NCBI GenBank assembly: GCA_963920705.1
Contig: OY987233.1
Span: 8,174,001-8,238,000, forward strand
Length of the DNA stretch: 64,000 bases
Direction: 5' to 3'
From: Odiellus spinosus
Taxonomy: Eukaryota; Arthropoda; Arachnida; Opiliones; Phalangiidae
Under the pieces are notes generated by a model that saw only the letters and a program-made list of their open reading frames with translations, searched no databases and was not told the DNA's origin. A program made the position numbers and the translations under genes. Positions 1 through 11,474 of the stretch are shown one piece after another; position 1 is the stretch's first letter; each line of letters starts with the position of its first letter.

Positions 1-117
1 GCACTTCCATAAATTTCACTGATTTATGCTAAGTTTATAAGAGTTTCGCTAATATTTTCCAAAATATTCAAATTCCCTGATATTCCTATGTATTACAGGT
101 TTGTATTTTATATTCAC

Positions 118-480
118 CATTTTCAAAATTTTTAAAATGAAAATTGCCGGCAATACTACGACATCACTATGGTCGCGTGATTTTGCTATTGTAAAGAGTT
201 GATTCTCGCGCGTTCTGGCACCAGTGATACGGTCGCTTTCGCGCGGTCCTTTTCGTAAAAGTACTTATTCTTGAAAGTCATCTACCTTTCGTATGAAAAT
301 TATCAGATTTGCGTTCCAGAAATAAACTACGTCATACACTGTATATTGTAAACAAAAATGATTTTTTTTTTTTTTTTTTTTTTTGCCTTTGGTATTTTGA
401 AGTTTCTGACAAACGCGTCAACCCAGAGGTATAAAATCTTGAATATGTCGATTTAATAATATGATAAAACTAAAAATATA
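118..480 (+). mobile_element. Dispersed repeat family R1, copy 1
   Basis: Shares long matches with 2166-2440 and 56092-56475, including GGTCGCGTGATTT, GGCACCAGTGAT, GGTCGCTTTCGCGCGGTC, AAACTACGTCATA and TATGATAAAACTAAAAATAT. It contains a 24-base poly-T run (361-384) that the other copies lack. The 56-kb copy is bounded by inverted repeats, so this is probably a non-autonomous DNA transposon. No coding capacity seen. Confidence 0.65.
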
Positions 481-546
481 ATCCATACCACAGTTAAATC
501 ACGCTTCAAGTTTCCAACAAGGCATGTTATGATTGGTATGTTGTTC

Positions 547-861
547 CAAGAATCCATTTAGGTCCCATAAGAATATGGGAGCATAGCTTTAGCCTCTGGT
601 ACCATCCTCCCAAACTTTGTAACTAAAGTTCGTCTGCAATTTTCGCAACATTTGTACGCTTAGATCTTTTTCGGTCGGCTCCATTTTTACTACCCAAAAT
701 ATTATGTCAAGGTCGTTAGTGGCGCGCGTTAATAATAGATGTCAGGAGCGATTTACTTGAAAAATCGATTCGAAGCAGACGAACTTTTGCTACAAAGTTT
801 AGGAGGATGGTTATTGAATCGCGGCCCTCCTATATTCTTATGGAACCTGAATGGATTCTTG
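547..861 (-). mobile_element. MITE, P-like family A (CAAGAATCC ends), copy 1
   Basis: 315-bp element with terminal inverted repeats starting CAAGAATCCATT and ending with its complement. About 90 bases of each arm pair, with one ~20-base unmatched patch. Exact 7-bp duplications GTTGTTC flank it (540-546 and 862-868). Same family, opposite orientation, at 11106-11422 and 57204-57519. CA/TG ends plus 7-bp duplication fit the P superfamily (Galileo, 1360); that assignment is inference. Confidence 0.85.
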
Positions 862-1839
862 GTTGTTCTAAAAGTTTTGTCGTCAGAGCTTTCGCCCGAT
901 CGAGATACGGAATTCAAAATTGCCCTCTCTAGCGGTTGAGATTGGAACTAAGTAAGCGGTGTTAATTTCGTGCCGAACTTTCTAGACGTTTACGGGGGTG
1001 AAAATGTATCGGCGGAAAACAACTCTCTCTCGCGAAACGAAGGAGCAATTTCGAGTCTAATTTACTCTAGAAAGAATATAATGGGCCTGGCCGACTTTCT
1101 GTACAAATTTCGGAATACTTAGGGTGAAACCGTGGACAGAAAAAAATCAGACTCGCTTCATTTTCAGTATGTCGTCTTATAAGCTAGAAAGATGATTTTC
1201 TTGTGGTGACAGCCTTAATTTAAATATTGGTTTGCGAGTTTATTTACAAAATCAGGGAATCTCACTTCGAAAATTTGGAAAAACCGTGTCTAAGTGTGTA
1301 AACTGTATTTAGAAGTTTAGAATATAGACTATCCGTGGAATGAAAATGGAAAAGAAAGTTTTACATTTTAAAAAACGAAAAGAGAGAAAAAAAAATGTAA
1401 GACCTTTTTCCAAAAACGAAATTTCGCTCTGGGCTCTATAAAAGAACCCAGAGGTTCGATTCAAGAATGTTTTTTTCCCAAAAGGTAAGGCGAAAGATAG
1501 TTACAGCCTAAGAATGATTTAAAACATCCATAGAAAAACAAGTTTCCAAATGGTATAATTTCATCCTTTAAAAGAATGTAACAAATATAGGAAAACGAGA
1601 TTTTATACTTTTATTTTTTTTACCAAGAAAAACGTAGAAAATCTTTTGTTTATTATAAAAAGTTTTTTTGCTCGTGAGTCTCAATACTTTTGAAGCCATG
1701 GGGGCTTTTTTGGAAATCAGTAGGACCGTTTGGACGCTTCGCTCGCGTCGCTTTAGACTGACTACGCGAATTACAGAGTGATTTCGCTTTCAACGATATC
1801 ATAGTGCGGGTGTAACCATATAACATTAAAGCTACGTCA
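862..1839. other. No gene recognised; contains a dispersed-repeat piece
   Basis: Positions 1045-1210 match 59195-59365 (shared CTCTAGAAAGAATATA, ACAAATTTCGGAATA, CAGTATGTCGTCTTATAA). The rest is AT-rich with short A- and T-runs (1380-1400, 1610-1625) and no convincing frame. Confidence 0.5.
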
Positions 1840-2165
1840 ACAGATTTTGAATTTATTCTCGGAATCACCGGATGCCAAAAAAACTAATTTTTCCAGAAGT
1901 TTTAGACACGTTTTTGGTATTTAAATTAATTTCTGAAGTTTGAATAAAAGTAAATATAAATTTGGACCAATCATGTAATTTCAGCCTTTGAACAGCGCTT
2001 GTAATGTCCTAACATTAAAAGAATAGGCCCTTTTTTTGTGGCTCAAGGTCTTGGCCATCAAACGTCGTCCTATTTTATTAATGTTAGAACATTACAAGCG
2101 CTGTTGAAAGCTGAAGTAATATGATTGGCCTAAATATATTTACTTTTATTCAAATTTTACCAAAG
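1840..2165 (-). mobile_element. Hairpin element family H1, copy 1
   Basis: Two long imperfect inverted arms meet near 2040. The left arm runs through CAGCGCTTGTAATGTCCTAAC; the right arm carries its complement GTTAGAACATTACAAGCGCTG. Related copies lie at 7930-8275, 13012-13330 and 59897-60357, with an end fragment at 26200-26340. The shared outer end reads GGCATCCGGTGATTCCG and TTTCCCTTTAA in other copies. No duplication was identified. Confidence 0.7.
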
Positions 2166-2440
2166 ATTATGGTCGCGTGATTTCGCTACTGTATAGAGCA
2201 TACAGTTGATTCTCCAGTGATAAGGTCGCTTTCGCGCGGTCTTTTTCGTAAAAGTACTTAATCCAGAAACTAAACTACCTTTCGTGTGAAAATTATCGTT
2301 AATTACGTTCCAGAAATAAACTACGTCATACATAATGGGAAAAAATGACCTATATACTTTTGACATCTACATTTTGAAGTTTCTTTCAAACACTTTGAAT
2401 ACGGCGTTTTAATAGTATGTTTGAACTAAAATTATTATCT
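2166..2440 (+). mobile_element. Dispersed repeat family R1, copy 2
   Basis: Begins ATGGTCGCGTGATTTCGCTA and follows the same order of blocks as 118-480 with a deletion around the GGCACCAGTGAT block. It directly abuts the hairpin element on its left, suggesting insertion of one next to or into the other. Confidence 0.6.
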
Positions 2441-2968
2441 GTAGACATTCGAACAAAATGGTGACAGTGATTTTCGCGGTCTTTTTAAGAGGTTTTATAG
2501 AATAAATGAAAATATTGCCTTTCACCTTCCCTTTAGGAACATAAAGATCATTTGTTATTTTTTTCTAATTAAATAATTTATACCTGTTATAGATATGAGG
2601 TTATAAACTTATGATATAATTAAATACAGAATTTTTACCAAAAGGCAAAAAAAAAAAAAAAAAGGCTTTAACCTCAAAATATTCAAATAACATTTTCCGA
2701 TCTTTGGTTCGGAAATAAAAATATATATATTTTATTTTCCCACAATACATTTTTCATATCGAAAAGCTTTGAAATCTCAAAAATAGATCCTAAAATCGAA
2801 GATAAACTTCTATTTCGATACTTTGTCCATAACAAAACGTTTGCCAAACAAATGTGCTAGGCCTTTTTATTACTTATAGTTGCAGCTTTTACGTTGACGT
2901 AAAAGCTTTCTTAGATTTATACAATTCTGACTTTTCAGCTCAGACTTTTTGATACGCGTCACAATATA
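2441..2968. other. AT-rich stretch, no gene recognised
   Basis: Contains a poly-A run (about 2647-2663) and AT dinucleotides near 2720. No frame or repeat relationship I can support. Confidence 0.5.
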
Positions 2969-3244
2969 GCTACGTTCACACCATAGCGTATCCAAATCGA
3001 TTTTAATAGATAAAATCAAACCGATATTTAAATAAGCGACATCTGGTCGCATATCATCCTCATAAACCTATTTATTATAGTTTCATCTGTATGTTGTTGA
3101 AGCCAAATCGGTTTGAAACTGGTTGCCGAAGCAGTTTCGAGAAATCGATTCAAATAGAGTCATGAAAAAAGGTTTCCCATTCGCACGACGTGATCGTTTT
3201 GAAATGGTTTGAATCGCGACTCCAAGGCCAAGTATGAACGTAGC
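2969..3244 (+). mobile_element. TA-inserting MITE family T, degenerate copy
   Basis: Left end GCTACGTTCACACCATA after TA, right end TATGAACGTAGC; interior shares AAATCGGTTTGAAACTGGTT and GCAGTTTCGAGAAATCGATT with the better copies at 16031-16324, 29733-30029 and 30871-31165. More diverged than those, so probably an older insertion. Confidence 0.7.
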
Positions 3245-3309
3245 ATAATTTAGTCAATCAATCAACCACGTTTAAGTCTTTGAAGATCATCAGTCATTGG
3301 CTAAGAAGA

Positions 3310-3692
3310 TCACGTTATCCAAAAATGGCGTTATACGTTCGGATAACCAAAATTCAAATTTATTTTCGTTAAAAATAATGAATAAAAAGATGATTTAAAA
3401 TCTTAGTTTCGTTGTTTTATGTATATCCTTCGAATTAAAAGTCAATTTGAAATATTTTTATATTTTAAACTAATTCTGGAAACGTGAGTTTCCTTATCCA
3501 TCGGTATACGTTTGCATACGAGTAATTTGTTCGTAGATAAAGCGCCAAACGCTTATCTTCGGGTAAATCTTATACATTTAACAATTATACGAATATAGAA
3601 ATTTCATTTTTTAGTTCCAAACAATTTATCCGAAAATAAAATATCTGAAAATATACGAATAACAGAAGATATTGGATATCCGATTCCGAGCT
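3310..3692 (+). mobile_element. MITE family G, subfamily 2, truncated at left
   Basis: Matches 60373-60917 from its TTATACGTTCGGATAA block to the right end CCGATTCCGAGCT. Right end followed by CTAG. The left TIR seen at 60373 and 10321 is missing here. Confidence 0.65.
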
Positions 3693-5666
3693 CTAGCTTT
3701 TGTTTAACCAACGATATTAGGCTTCAAACGACAGAGAAGAGGATATCTAAATGGAATTGATATTAGCTTCTCTTAAGTTGGCTCAAACTCCATTTTTAGA
3801 CGAAAATGATTTAGGCTTAGCGATTTCAATTCGCTCAGTGTAGCGTTTTTTTAATTTCACGAAAAACTTATCTGTGTATTTATATGCTAGAAGGATTGGT
3901 ATCTGATAGCTAATTCTGAGGGTACAGAAAAAGATAAAAAGATAAAGAAAATAAAACAAGACTTAATTTTTTACGACCCTTATTGGGTTAAATACTCTAT
4001 AAACGCGATTCCAGTGGGGGTGAGGCAGCGAGGTTCTTACGTACCACTCGAGTCTAGCCCTAATATAAGACGTTGAGACTCGAGAGGAGGCAAAAAACGG
4101 GTAATAGGAGGGTTGCGTGCTGTGGGACGCGAAGAACTAACATCCCGGTTAATTACCTCGCCTTTAAGAGCGCGGTAATTCGCGTAATGGAGCTTGGCCG
4201 AGCGCCACTCAAAAACAAGACTTAAAGGAAAGGTGGAATGGAAAAAAAGGGTTTTTTATTATCGTTTCGCGTTCTAAAATAACTGTAATACGCGTATTAA
4301 AATATTCTGGAAATGTACTTGTTTGAATTGCGCAAAAATTTCAAAAGATTCAGATTTTGGTATTCAATTAAAAGAAAAACCACCGACAAATCAAAAGATT
4401 CATACGTTCATTATTTGCTTGGTGTGAACTCAGCTTAAGGCGTTATGACCGTACCTATCATTCAAGTGGACAACAAACTATCAGTTCGCGGTTTTTACTT
4501 GAATTTGAATTGAAATCTTTAGTTCAGGATTTAATTTTAATAATTATAACTCCAGAGATTAGCAAATCTTGTTTAAAATAAACTATCGAAATTTAATAAT
4601 TTCCGTAGCTTAATTATCTCACGTTTTAATATCGCTAGATTCTTCAACTTTACTTCTGACGAACCGTAAAAGTCGGACGTAGTTCGTGATATAATTTGTC
4701 AATTTTAAGTTTAATTCTTCTCTAGTTACGTTAACGGTGTTTTACGCGTTGCCACAATAGAGCCTACTATACGAGACCCGTCACCATCTGGCCTACAGAA
4801 TGGTCACCCGCTTCCGCGAGAGGAGAGATACTGGGGACAGAAGAGTTCAAAAAACTGGATAATAAATCATTCCCAAACATTCAATCCTTACCCCAGAAAC
4901 ACTGAGACCCCTATTATGAAAATCAGTGCCATCTCGTGTTTTATCATGGTATTAAATAACCCTTTAAGCCAAATGGTACAGAGTCGTCATTTAATTAGTC
5001 AGAGGTACTACTTTTAATTGAATGTTAAAAATCAAGTTTCGATTTAATTCTTTTCGCAATTTAGACAAGTGACCTTCCTGAATATTTAACCAACTCAAAA
5101 GTGTTTTATAATTAGAAGCAGCATCAATAAAAATGACTTCATTTTAGTCTTCACACTCCCTTTATGAAACGAACAAGAACCAAGGCCTAGCAAAAGGAGA
5201 GAACTTTTTTCCATTTCCTCGATCTAGCTAGGGTCGCGTGGTTTATTTTTCTTACTGTGCTACTAAAAACAATCTTAGCTTTCAACACGTAGATCAGCTG
5301 TCTATAAGGATGCGTTTTCACGGCTGTTGTAGCGTGCTAATTCAATTAACCTTGAGCGTGAAATACAATTTCCGTTTAAATTTTCAAGGTCACATTCATA
5401 ATGCGATTGTTTGCTTAGCTACAGAATTACAACCGTATCTAAAGACCCAAAAGATAGGTTCACACTAGAGACTGAAAACATTTTTAACCGAATGTTAAAA
5501 TCCATTTTTCAAATAAATAGATAGTTTGACCCTAACATTTAAGTTTTCAAAAAGGTTTTAAGAAACCTCAGTTTTCCCAAGGAGCTCAAGTTTTACACTT
5601 ATTAGACTGTATATCCAAACATGGGAGAAATTTATATTTGAAACTAATCCACACCATACTCTATAT
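3693..5666. other. Intervening DNA, no gene recognised
   Basis: Mostly AT-rich. A GC-richer patch at 4010-4215 includes a short inverted pair CTCGAGTCT (4047-4055) and AGACTCGAG (4076-4084). At 5232 a fragment GGTCGCGTGGTTT resembles the start of family R1. No domain-bearing frame was found on either strand. Confidence 0.5.
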
Positions 5667-5994
5667 AAAATGGTGGTAGGACCGAGCTATTTTAAGTCGA
5701 AAATTTTCTATGACGTTTTGTCGTACGGGGCGCCGTTTAAGAGTTACGAAATTAATCATGTTCGGATGACCCCTTAACGTACATTAATAAACGTATATTC
5801 AATGCTAAAAATCACATTTTTATCAAGCGCGTGCTTTTAAAAAACCAGCTAAATAATTAAACGTATTTTATCATTAAGTATACGTTTATTAATGTACGTT
5901 AAGGGGTCATTCTTAAACGGCGCCCATACGACAAAACGTCTTAGTCTTAAAATGACCAATAGAACCCACAGTAGCTCGGTCCTACCACCATTTT
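5667..5994. mobile_element. Single-copy foldback MITE with AAAATGGTGGTAGG ends
   Basis: 328-bp palindrome-like element: outer arms AAAATGGTGGTAGGACCGAG and complement; middle arms around CGTTTAAGAGT/CTTAAACGGCG; inner arms GGATGACCCCTTAACGTACA and complement with TTAATAAACGTAT. Almost the whole length can pair, with a ~60-bp loop near 5810-5865. No second copy and no clear duplication in the window. Confidence 0.8.
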
Positions 5995-6296
5995 CGAAAA
6001 AAATGCATATTTTGTTACTAAATTTTTTTATGGTTTAAGTGGGGGCACGGTAGTCTTGCAACGGCCGAGGTTAATAATCTTAATTAAAACACAGGAAGTA
6101 GTTAAGTTTTTTTTTTAAGATTTTCAACTTAAGTGTTTTTTGAGTAAATTTTTCGAGTTAAGTGGAGGCAATCTTAATTAATGCCGGGGCCGATTTGTAT
6201 CTAAAAAGTTTTAGTTATCACGATATGGGTTTTAAAAGGAAAATCTAGTATAAAGAGATGAACAAAATCTAGATGCTAGACACGCACCAAGAGTAG

Positions 6297-6815
6297 AGCT
6301 TGGAATCGGATAATAAATGTTTTCAGATATTTTAATCTCGGATAAATTGTTTGTTAATATAAACACCACAAATTATATAATCAGACGCGTATCAAATGCT
6401 GGATACGAATTAGACCCGGAGATAAAATTTTAAGCTCGATTAATAAACGGACAACGGGAAGATAAAAATACGAGGTCTCTCGAAATCCGTGTAGAATGAA
6501 ATATAATAATTAGACTTTAATCTAAATTGAAAGGAACAGCGACTAAATTACTACATTCTAGCTTCGAGATCTCAATTTGGGTTAAAATCCACGAAGAAAC
6601 TCGAGTTTCAAATGTTTCTTATCGGCGAAAGAAATGAATAACTGGTATAACGTATCAATTTCCTATAACCATGAGTACGAATAAAAAGTTTGCTTTACAT
6701 TCGGATACGTAGTTAAATCTAATATGAAATGAATATGTTTTCGCGAACGGATAATATCTGATTGATTTTCACGATGGTCTTATTCAATTAACAAATGTAA
6801 TACGAATTCCGAGCT
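6297..6815 (+). mobile_element. MITE family G, subfamily 1, complete copy
   Basis: 519 bp from AGCTTGGAATCGG to AATTCCGAGCT, short inverted ends. Interior blocks such as AGACGCGTATCAAATG, CGTGTAGAATGAAATATAAT and TCTTATCGGCG recur at 34250-34800, 52054-52575 (inverted), 52912-53315 and 30250-30450. Flanks give no convincing duplication; TA is possible. Superfamily unassigned. Confidence 0.75.
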
Positions 6816-6887
6816 ACAGTCTAAAGAACGAAGCATATTTATAGTAGACACGCAAAATGTCTCGATTGTAAAATCAAACTGATATCG

Positions 6888-7030
6888 CGCCAAGGCTGTT
6901 TTTACAAACGCGTGACGTCGATTTTACATTTCATTTCAATATGCTTCCATAGAATACCGGAAGAAATTGGCTTAACTAATAAGGAAAAATATTATAATTT
7001 GATCAAAAACGGTCCAAATCAGAAAATTCA
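6888..7030 (+). repeat. Dispersed repeat family C (ACGCGTGACGTCG), copy
   Basis: Shares TCGCGCCAAG, TTTTTACAAACGCGTGACGT and TTTTACATTTCATTTCAATA with segments at 35405-35660 and 61490-61660 and with the arms of the foldback at 61857-62564. Probably a fragment of that foldback family. Confidence 0.55.
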
Positions 7031-7401
7031 AACAGAAGAGACTAAATGAACTAACATTGAAAAGTCAATTTAAAAGTTCCACAAAAAGGTTTTAATGTGT
7101 CTAGAGTAAAAGTAATTAGAATGAAAACTGTCAGTTCTCGACACCACCTGACATATTTGTTTCGAAAAAAAATGAGGATAAAACGTTCAATATGTCTTCG
7201 GAACGAATTCAATATAACATCTGACAAAATATTTCATGAATATAGTAAACATTTAAACATAACGGTTGGCGTAAAACCCTAGATGGCGTAAAATTGCTAA
7301 AAGAGGCTAAAGTTAGACCCTTAATCTTTTATAAGTCTAACTTCGTGCTAGACATAGACATGGTTATGTAATTTATCATGTCTGGGTCAATTCCTTCTAT
7401 C
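7031..7401. other. No gene recognised
   Basis: AT-rich, short open stretch of 61 codons at 7097-7282 without a recognisable motif. The last nine bases (CCTTCTATC, 7393-7401) are the target duplication of the next element. Confidence 0.5.
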
Positions 7402-7816
7402 AGAGGTATATAATAACCCCCTTCGGGAGGAAGTATGAAAGCCCCTATACTACCAATGCTAAAAATCACGAACAACAAGAGCCCGCTGCTGACTATCTAG
7501 GCCACTAGCTCGCGCTGGACTTCTCAATGTCGCTACTCTTGTAAATGGTCTTTGTATAAACAAGACGGCTCGATTTGTGTTTAGAACTTCCTGTCTCAGG
7601 AGTCAGGCTGTCTGTTAAAATGGAGTCGAAGGTTGACTTCAGCTCGCAAGTTCCGGAAGTGTGCGTAGGGAAACTTTAGTGAGGTTCAAAATGGTGTAAC
7701 TATTTTTTGGGAGTAAAGCGGTGTGTCGATCCGCCGCGATTTACGCCGGGCACTTGTTGTTCGTCGATTTTGCCTACCTTTCATACTTCCCCCGAAGGGG
7801 GTTATTATATACCTCT
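7402..7816. mobile_element. Mutator-like MITE with AGAGGTATAT ends and 8-9 bp duplication
   Basis: 415-bp element. The left end AGAGGTATATAATAACCCCC and its complement at the right form inverted repeats of about 38 bp, including CTTCGGG and AAGTATGAAAG. Flanks are CCTTCTATC (7393-7401) and TCTTCTATC (7817-7825): nine bases with one mismatch, eight exact. Length of duplication and long TIRs fit Mutator-like elements. Interior is GC-richer than surroundings and has no transposase. Confidence 0.75.
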
Positions 7817-7929
7817 TCTTCTATCAATTGCAAACTCAAATGGTTAAACGTTTTTCAAGAATTAAGGTTTTTTTTAGTAAGAATAAAGAATTTTATAGTG
7901 TTTAAATGTTAAATTTGGCATTTAAAAAT

Positions 7930-8275
7930 CACAGAAATTCAAATACAATCTAAAGGATTTTTTAGACTTTTTTGGTGTTTAAATTAATTTAAACTTCAAA
8001 GTACTTATAAATTCGGGCCAATCATTATTTCAGCCTTCAACAGGGCTTGTAATGTCCTAACATGGGCATCAAATGCTGGCCATTTCATTTAATTCTAGGA
8101 CATTAAAAGGCTTAAATAATATGATTTGCCCGAATTTATATTTAGTTTCCTTCAAACTTTACCAAAAACGTGTCTAAAAATTGCTGGAAAATTCTCGAAT
8201 ACGTTTTTTTGTCATGAATTCAAAAGCTGTTCCATTTTTGCTCCAAAGTTTCCCTTAAATAGACTATTTTGCTTA
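7930..8275 (+). mobile_element. Hairpin element family H1, copy 2
   Basis: Inverted arms contain CTTCAACAGGGCTTGTAATG and the weaker right complement, and the right terminus carries TTCTCGAATACG, AATTCAAAAGCTGTTCC and TTTCCCTTAA as in other copies. The right arm is partly deleted (GGACATTAAAAGGC instead of the longer stem). Confidence 0.65.
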
Positions 8276-9080
8276 AAGGTACAGACCGGGATAAAAAAAA
8301 GTGTGTCTTAAATTATAGAGCGTATATTAAAACGACTAATATCATATCGCAAAAAATTTAATAGTTAGTAGATATTAAGATATTTACGTTTATTATAAGC
8401 AAAAAGTGATCTCTAGTGAACGCCATTTTAGTTTTTTCATACCCTTTCGATGCATGCTGAGGATCGGCTTCGCCGATTGGTTTATTTCTCACCTAAAGTC
8501 ACTTGATTCTAGCTGAAAATAGATGCGGGTATAAGCGCGCTCAATTTCTTTAGAGTCAAATAAGATATGCCGGGCCGAAACATAGGCTACTTCCGAAGGA
8601 TCCCGCGCGCGAACACTAACCCGAAGGTCGGTCGGCCAGCTGAGCTAGTAGTAGTCAGTACTAGGTATTAACCGAGTCTTAAGTTGATTTGAAGAATTAG
8701 AAGGTAAGAACTAAACTGCATTCATTAATTACGCAATTAGGCATGTTTTCGTAGAAAGTTAGAAATCACAAAATTACGGGTCTTCTTACGAAGTTACGAA
8801 CAGACGATCCGACTGCAGCCGACTCGAATGGCCTTCGTTTCGCGAATCTTTATTGGGTGGCTTAAAGGCCAATCATTGAAGCGGATTCTTATTTTTAAAA
8901 CTCGAAATGCCGGGAAGCAAATATGGCGTTCTTCTAGGAACGTAAATTTCGGTTTTAAAATGATATTTATAAATTAACCAAGACTTAAATCACTATAATG
9001 TGTTTTGATTTGTAGGTTTTTAAGCATGCTCTTTCCAATGGAAGTACTTTTAAAGTTGGGTTGCCTTTCCCTTTAATAAC
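8276..9080. other. No gene recognised
   Basis: Holds a small hairpin CGGCTTCGCCG near 8467 and a GC-richer patch at 8560-8660. No repeat partner or coding frame identified. Confidence 0.5.
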
Positions 9081-9412
9081 CAGGGTTGCCACAGTTTTTC
9101 AGATTCAAATTCCCTGACTTTTCCCGGTTTTTCCCTGACCTTTACAACGATTTTCCCTGACCGTTTCAGCTAATACTACCCAATTTTTAACCTTTTATTT
9201 TTATATAATTGCGTTCGCCATTTTTTTTTGCATACGTATCTTTGTTCTAATCAATACAACTGCATACACGGTCAGCTTCAAATCTTTTCTGCAGATAATG
9301 ATTGTTTCCTGGCTTCTTGAAACATCTTTAATTTCCCTGACTTTTTAAAATATCTTATAATTTCCTGGCTTTTTTGGTTCATTTTCAAATTCCCTGACCT
9401 GTGGCAACAATG
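9081..9412 (+). mobile_element. hAT-like element with CAGGGTTGCCAC ends (CCCTGAC family), copy 1
   Basis: Left end CAGGGTTGCCACAG, right end CCTGTGGCAACAATG. Interior is a run of degenerate AATTCCCTGACTTTTCC and TTTTCCCTGACC motifs. ATAACC occurs at both borders (9076-9081 and 9413-9418), so the duplication boundary is ambiguous. CAGGG ends are typical of hAT elements, but the length of the duplication does not settle it. Confidence 0.6.
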
Positions 9413-10320
9413 ATAACCATGCATTAGTAGTAAATTAATTTAATATGGTCACGTTTTTATCATTGTTCAAGAGACCATGGCAACTCACTCTAAGAATGGG
9501 TCAATTTATAACAACGATAGAAATTAGTTATAACATCACATTTAGTGCAAACTCATATTGTAATCTAATAAGATTAGATTCCAGTTGGTTTTCATTTGGA
9601 TCAAAGCATAGATACATTGAAATTCTAAGAAATTGTTTTTCTTGGAACTGTTAGGTAGTCTAGGTTCGAACACGGTGCAAACTAACAAGGGATATTTTTA
9701 TACGGTATTGGATCTTGGGTATATAGGGAATAGAAATAGTACGATGGGATTAAGGGAGTGCATGGGGGAATGGAGCTCTTAGGGAACCTTTCCACTTCTT
9801 CGCTTTCGGTAATGTAACTGCTTGTTCTTGGGGTGATGTCGATCTGGTGGATTATATAAGTGCCAAGGCGACGCGCTGCTTTACGCCCATTTTTCCTATC
9901 CTATAGGACACTCGGATCATACATATACATCCTATCACGCTATGGAGAAGAAATACTCTGCCCACATAAATGTATGTTTTGCTTTACACAGTGGAGTGTT
10001 AAAACTGGTGTGGAAACAATGATTGACCGATTTTTTTATCTTATAGCACGCGAGACCTAATTTAATAGTTAAAGAGTAATATTATAACAAACCCTGGCGT
10101 CTATAAGCGACCTCTAACGGAAAACAGCGCAGGGAAAAGTAACTTTACTATCTTAGACTGACGGGCGTATGGCGATTGACTGCGAGTTACTGTCAGGGTT
10201 CATACATTTGATTTATTTTCGATTTTACTAGTGACTTTTCCTAATATTTTTAAGTGCACAAATTTATTTTAAGAACCATTGTGTCCAAGAAATACCAGTA
10301 TTTCCATACATTTCGACTAG
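9413..10320. other. No gene recognised
   Basis: Unique-looking sequence with short frames only (69 codons at 9445-9654, 66 codons at 9860-10060), neither carrying a recognisable motif. Confidence 0.45.
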
Positions 10321-10730
10321 AGCTCGGAATTCGTATATTTTTTATTAACTGGATAAAATCTACTAAATTCTGGTGTATATTATCTGTTTGATTAAAAAAA
10401 GAATATTTTTCATTCGAGTTAACTTGTTCGAAGATAAAGTAAAAAGCCATAATCCATATCCGTTTTTATCCAAAAATGGCCTTATCTTAGAATATTATCC
10501 GCGTTATACGTTCGGATAAAAAAAAAATATTTTCGTAAAAAATAACGAATAAAAAAATTAACTAAAATCTTAGTTTCGTTGTTTTCTTTATATCCTTCGA
10601 ATTAAAAGACAATTTGAAATATTTTTCTTATATTTTAGACTGATTCTGGAAACCCGAATTTTCTTATCCATTGTTATACGTTTGAAAACGAGTCAATTGT
10701 TCGTAGATAAAGCGCCAAGGTCTTAAAATT
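10321..10730 (+). mobile_element. MITE family G, subfamily 2, truncated at right
   Basis: Starts AGCTCGGAATTCGTAT after CTAG and is collinear with 60373-60917 up to TCGTAGATAAAGCGCCAAG, then ends abruptly at the next repeat. Confidence 0.7.
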
Positions 10731-10900
10731 TTCTAAATGTTTCTGGGAGTTTCTTGTATTAACCCTGGTTATAAATGTGATTCAGATTAAGATAATAGAA
10801 TGTAGCAACCATTTTTCAATCCCCACCATTGAAAAACAGTCACTAATTAATTGGAATTAACCAAAGTAGGAATAAGACACGATCCCATTCAGCCCAGCTA
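10730..10900 (+). repeat. Single diverged monomer of the ~150-bp satellite within dispersed repeat S
   Basis: Carries AAATGTGATTC, AAAACAGTCACTAATTAATT and AATTAACCAAAGTAGGAATA in the order found in each monomer of the 36-42 kb array, but only once. See 26725-27150 and 29655-30245 for other isolated copies. Confidence 0.7.
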
Positions 10901-10961
10901 ACAATTTCTAACAAAAAACTCGAAAAACTTCACGCAAAAAGGAAGTTCAAAATCTTTAAAA

Positions 10962-11444
10962 TCCGCTAAGCCTATTTTCCGGGTAAGTTTGAAATTAATT
11001 TCTAGTTTAATATTGGTTTTGTAAACTTTTTATTGGTGGATTAGGCCTATTTAAACGATAAGGAATCGATAAAAAAAAAATGAAAAAAAAACCACTTGTC
11101 AAGTTGAAGAATCCATTCAGGTTCCATAAGAATATGGGCGGGCCGCGATTCAATAACCATCCTCCCAAACTTTGTAGCAAAAGTTCGTCTGCTTCGAATC
11201 AATTTTTCAAGTAAATCGCTCCTGACATTATATTATTAACCCGCGCCACTAACGACCTTGACATAATATTTTGGGCAATAAAAATGGAGCCGACCGAAAA
11301 AATATCTAAGCGTACAAATGTTGAGAAAATTTCAGACGAACTTTTATTACAAAGTTTGGGAGGATGGTACCAGAGGCTAAAGCTAGGCTCCCATATTCTT
11401 ATGGAACCTGAATGGATTCTTGTTAAGTTGCATTCTCCCTTTAA
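10962..11444 (+). mobile_element. TTAA-ended MITE family K, right half, interrupted by a family A MITE
   Basis: From CGCTAAGCCTATTTTCCGGG to CATTCTCCCTTTAA it matches the right arms of 28648-29053 and 35696-36132. The family A MITE at 11106-11422 splits it inside the terminal sequence. The left arm is absent. Confidence 0.75.
11106..11422 (+). mobile_element. MITE, P-like family A, copy 2 (nested in family K)
   Basis: 317 bp with GAAGAATCCATT...GGATTCTTG ends (first base changed from C). Flanked by TCAAGTT (11099-11105) and TTAAGTT (11423-11429), 7 bp with one mismatch. The related family K copy at 36111-36123 has TTAGGTT at this place without the insertion, supporting a single-site 7-bp duplication. 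Same orientation as 57204-57519. Confidence 0.85.
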
Positions 11445-11474
11445 GAACTAAACTTCATAACCCCACACTGATAA

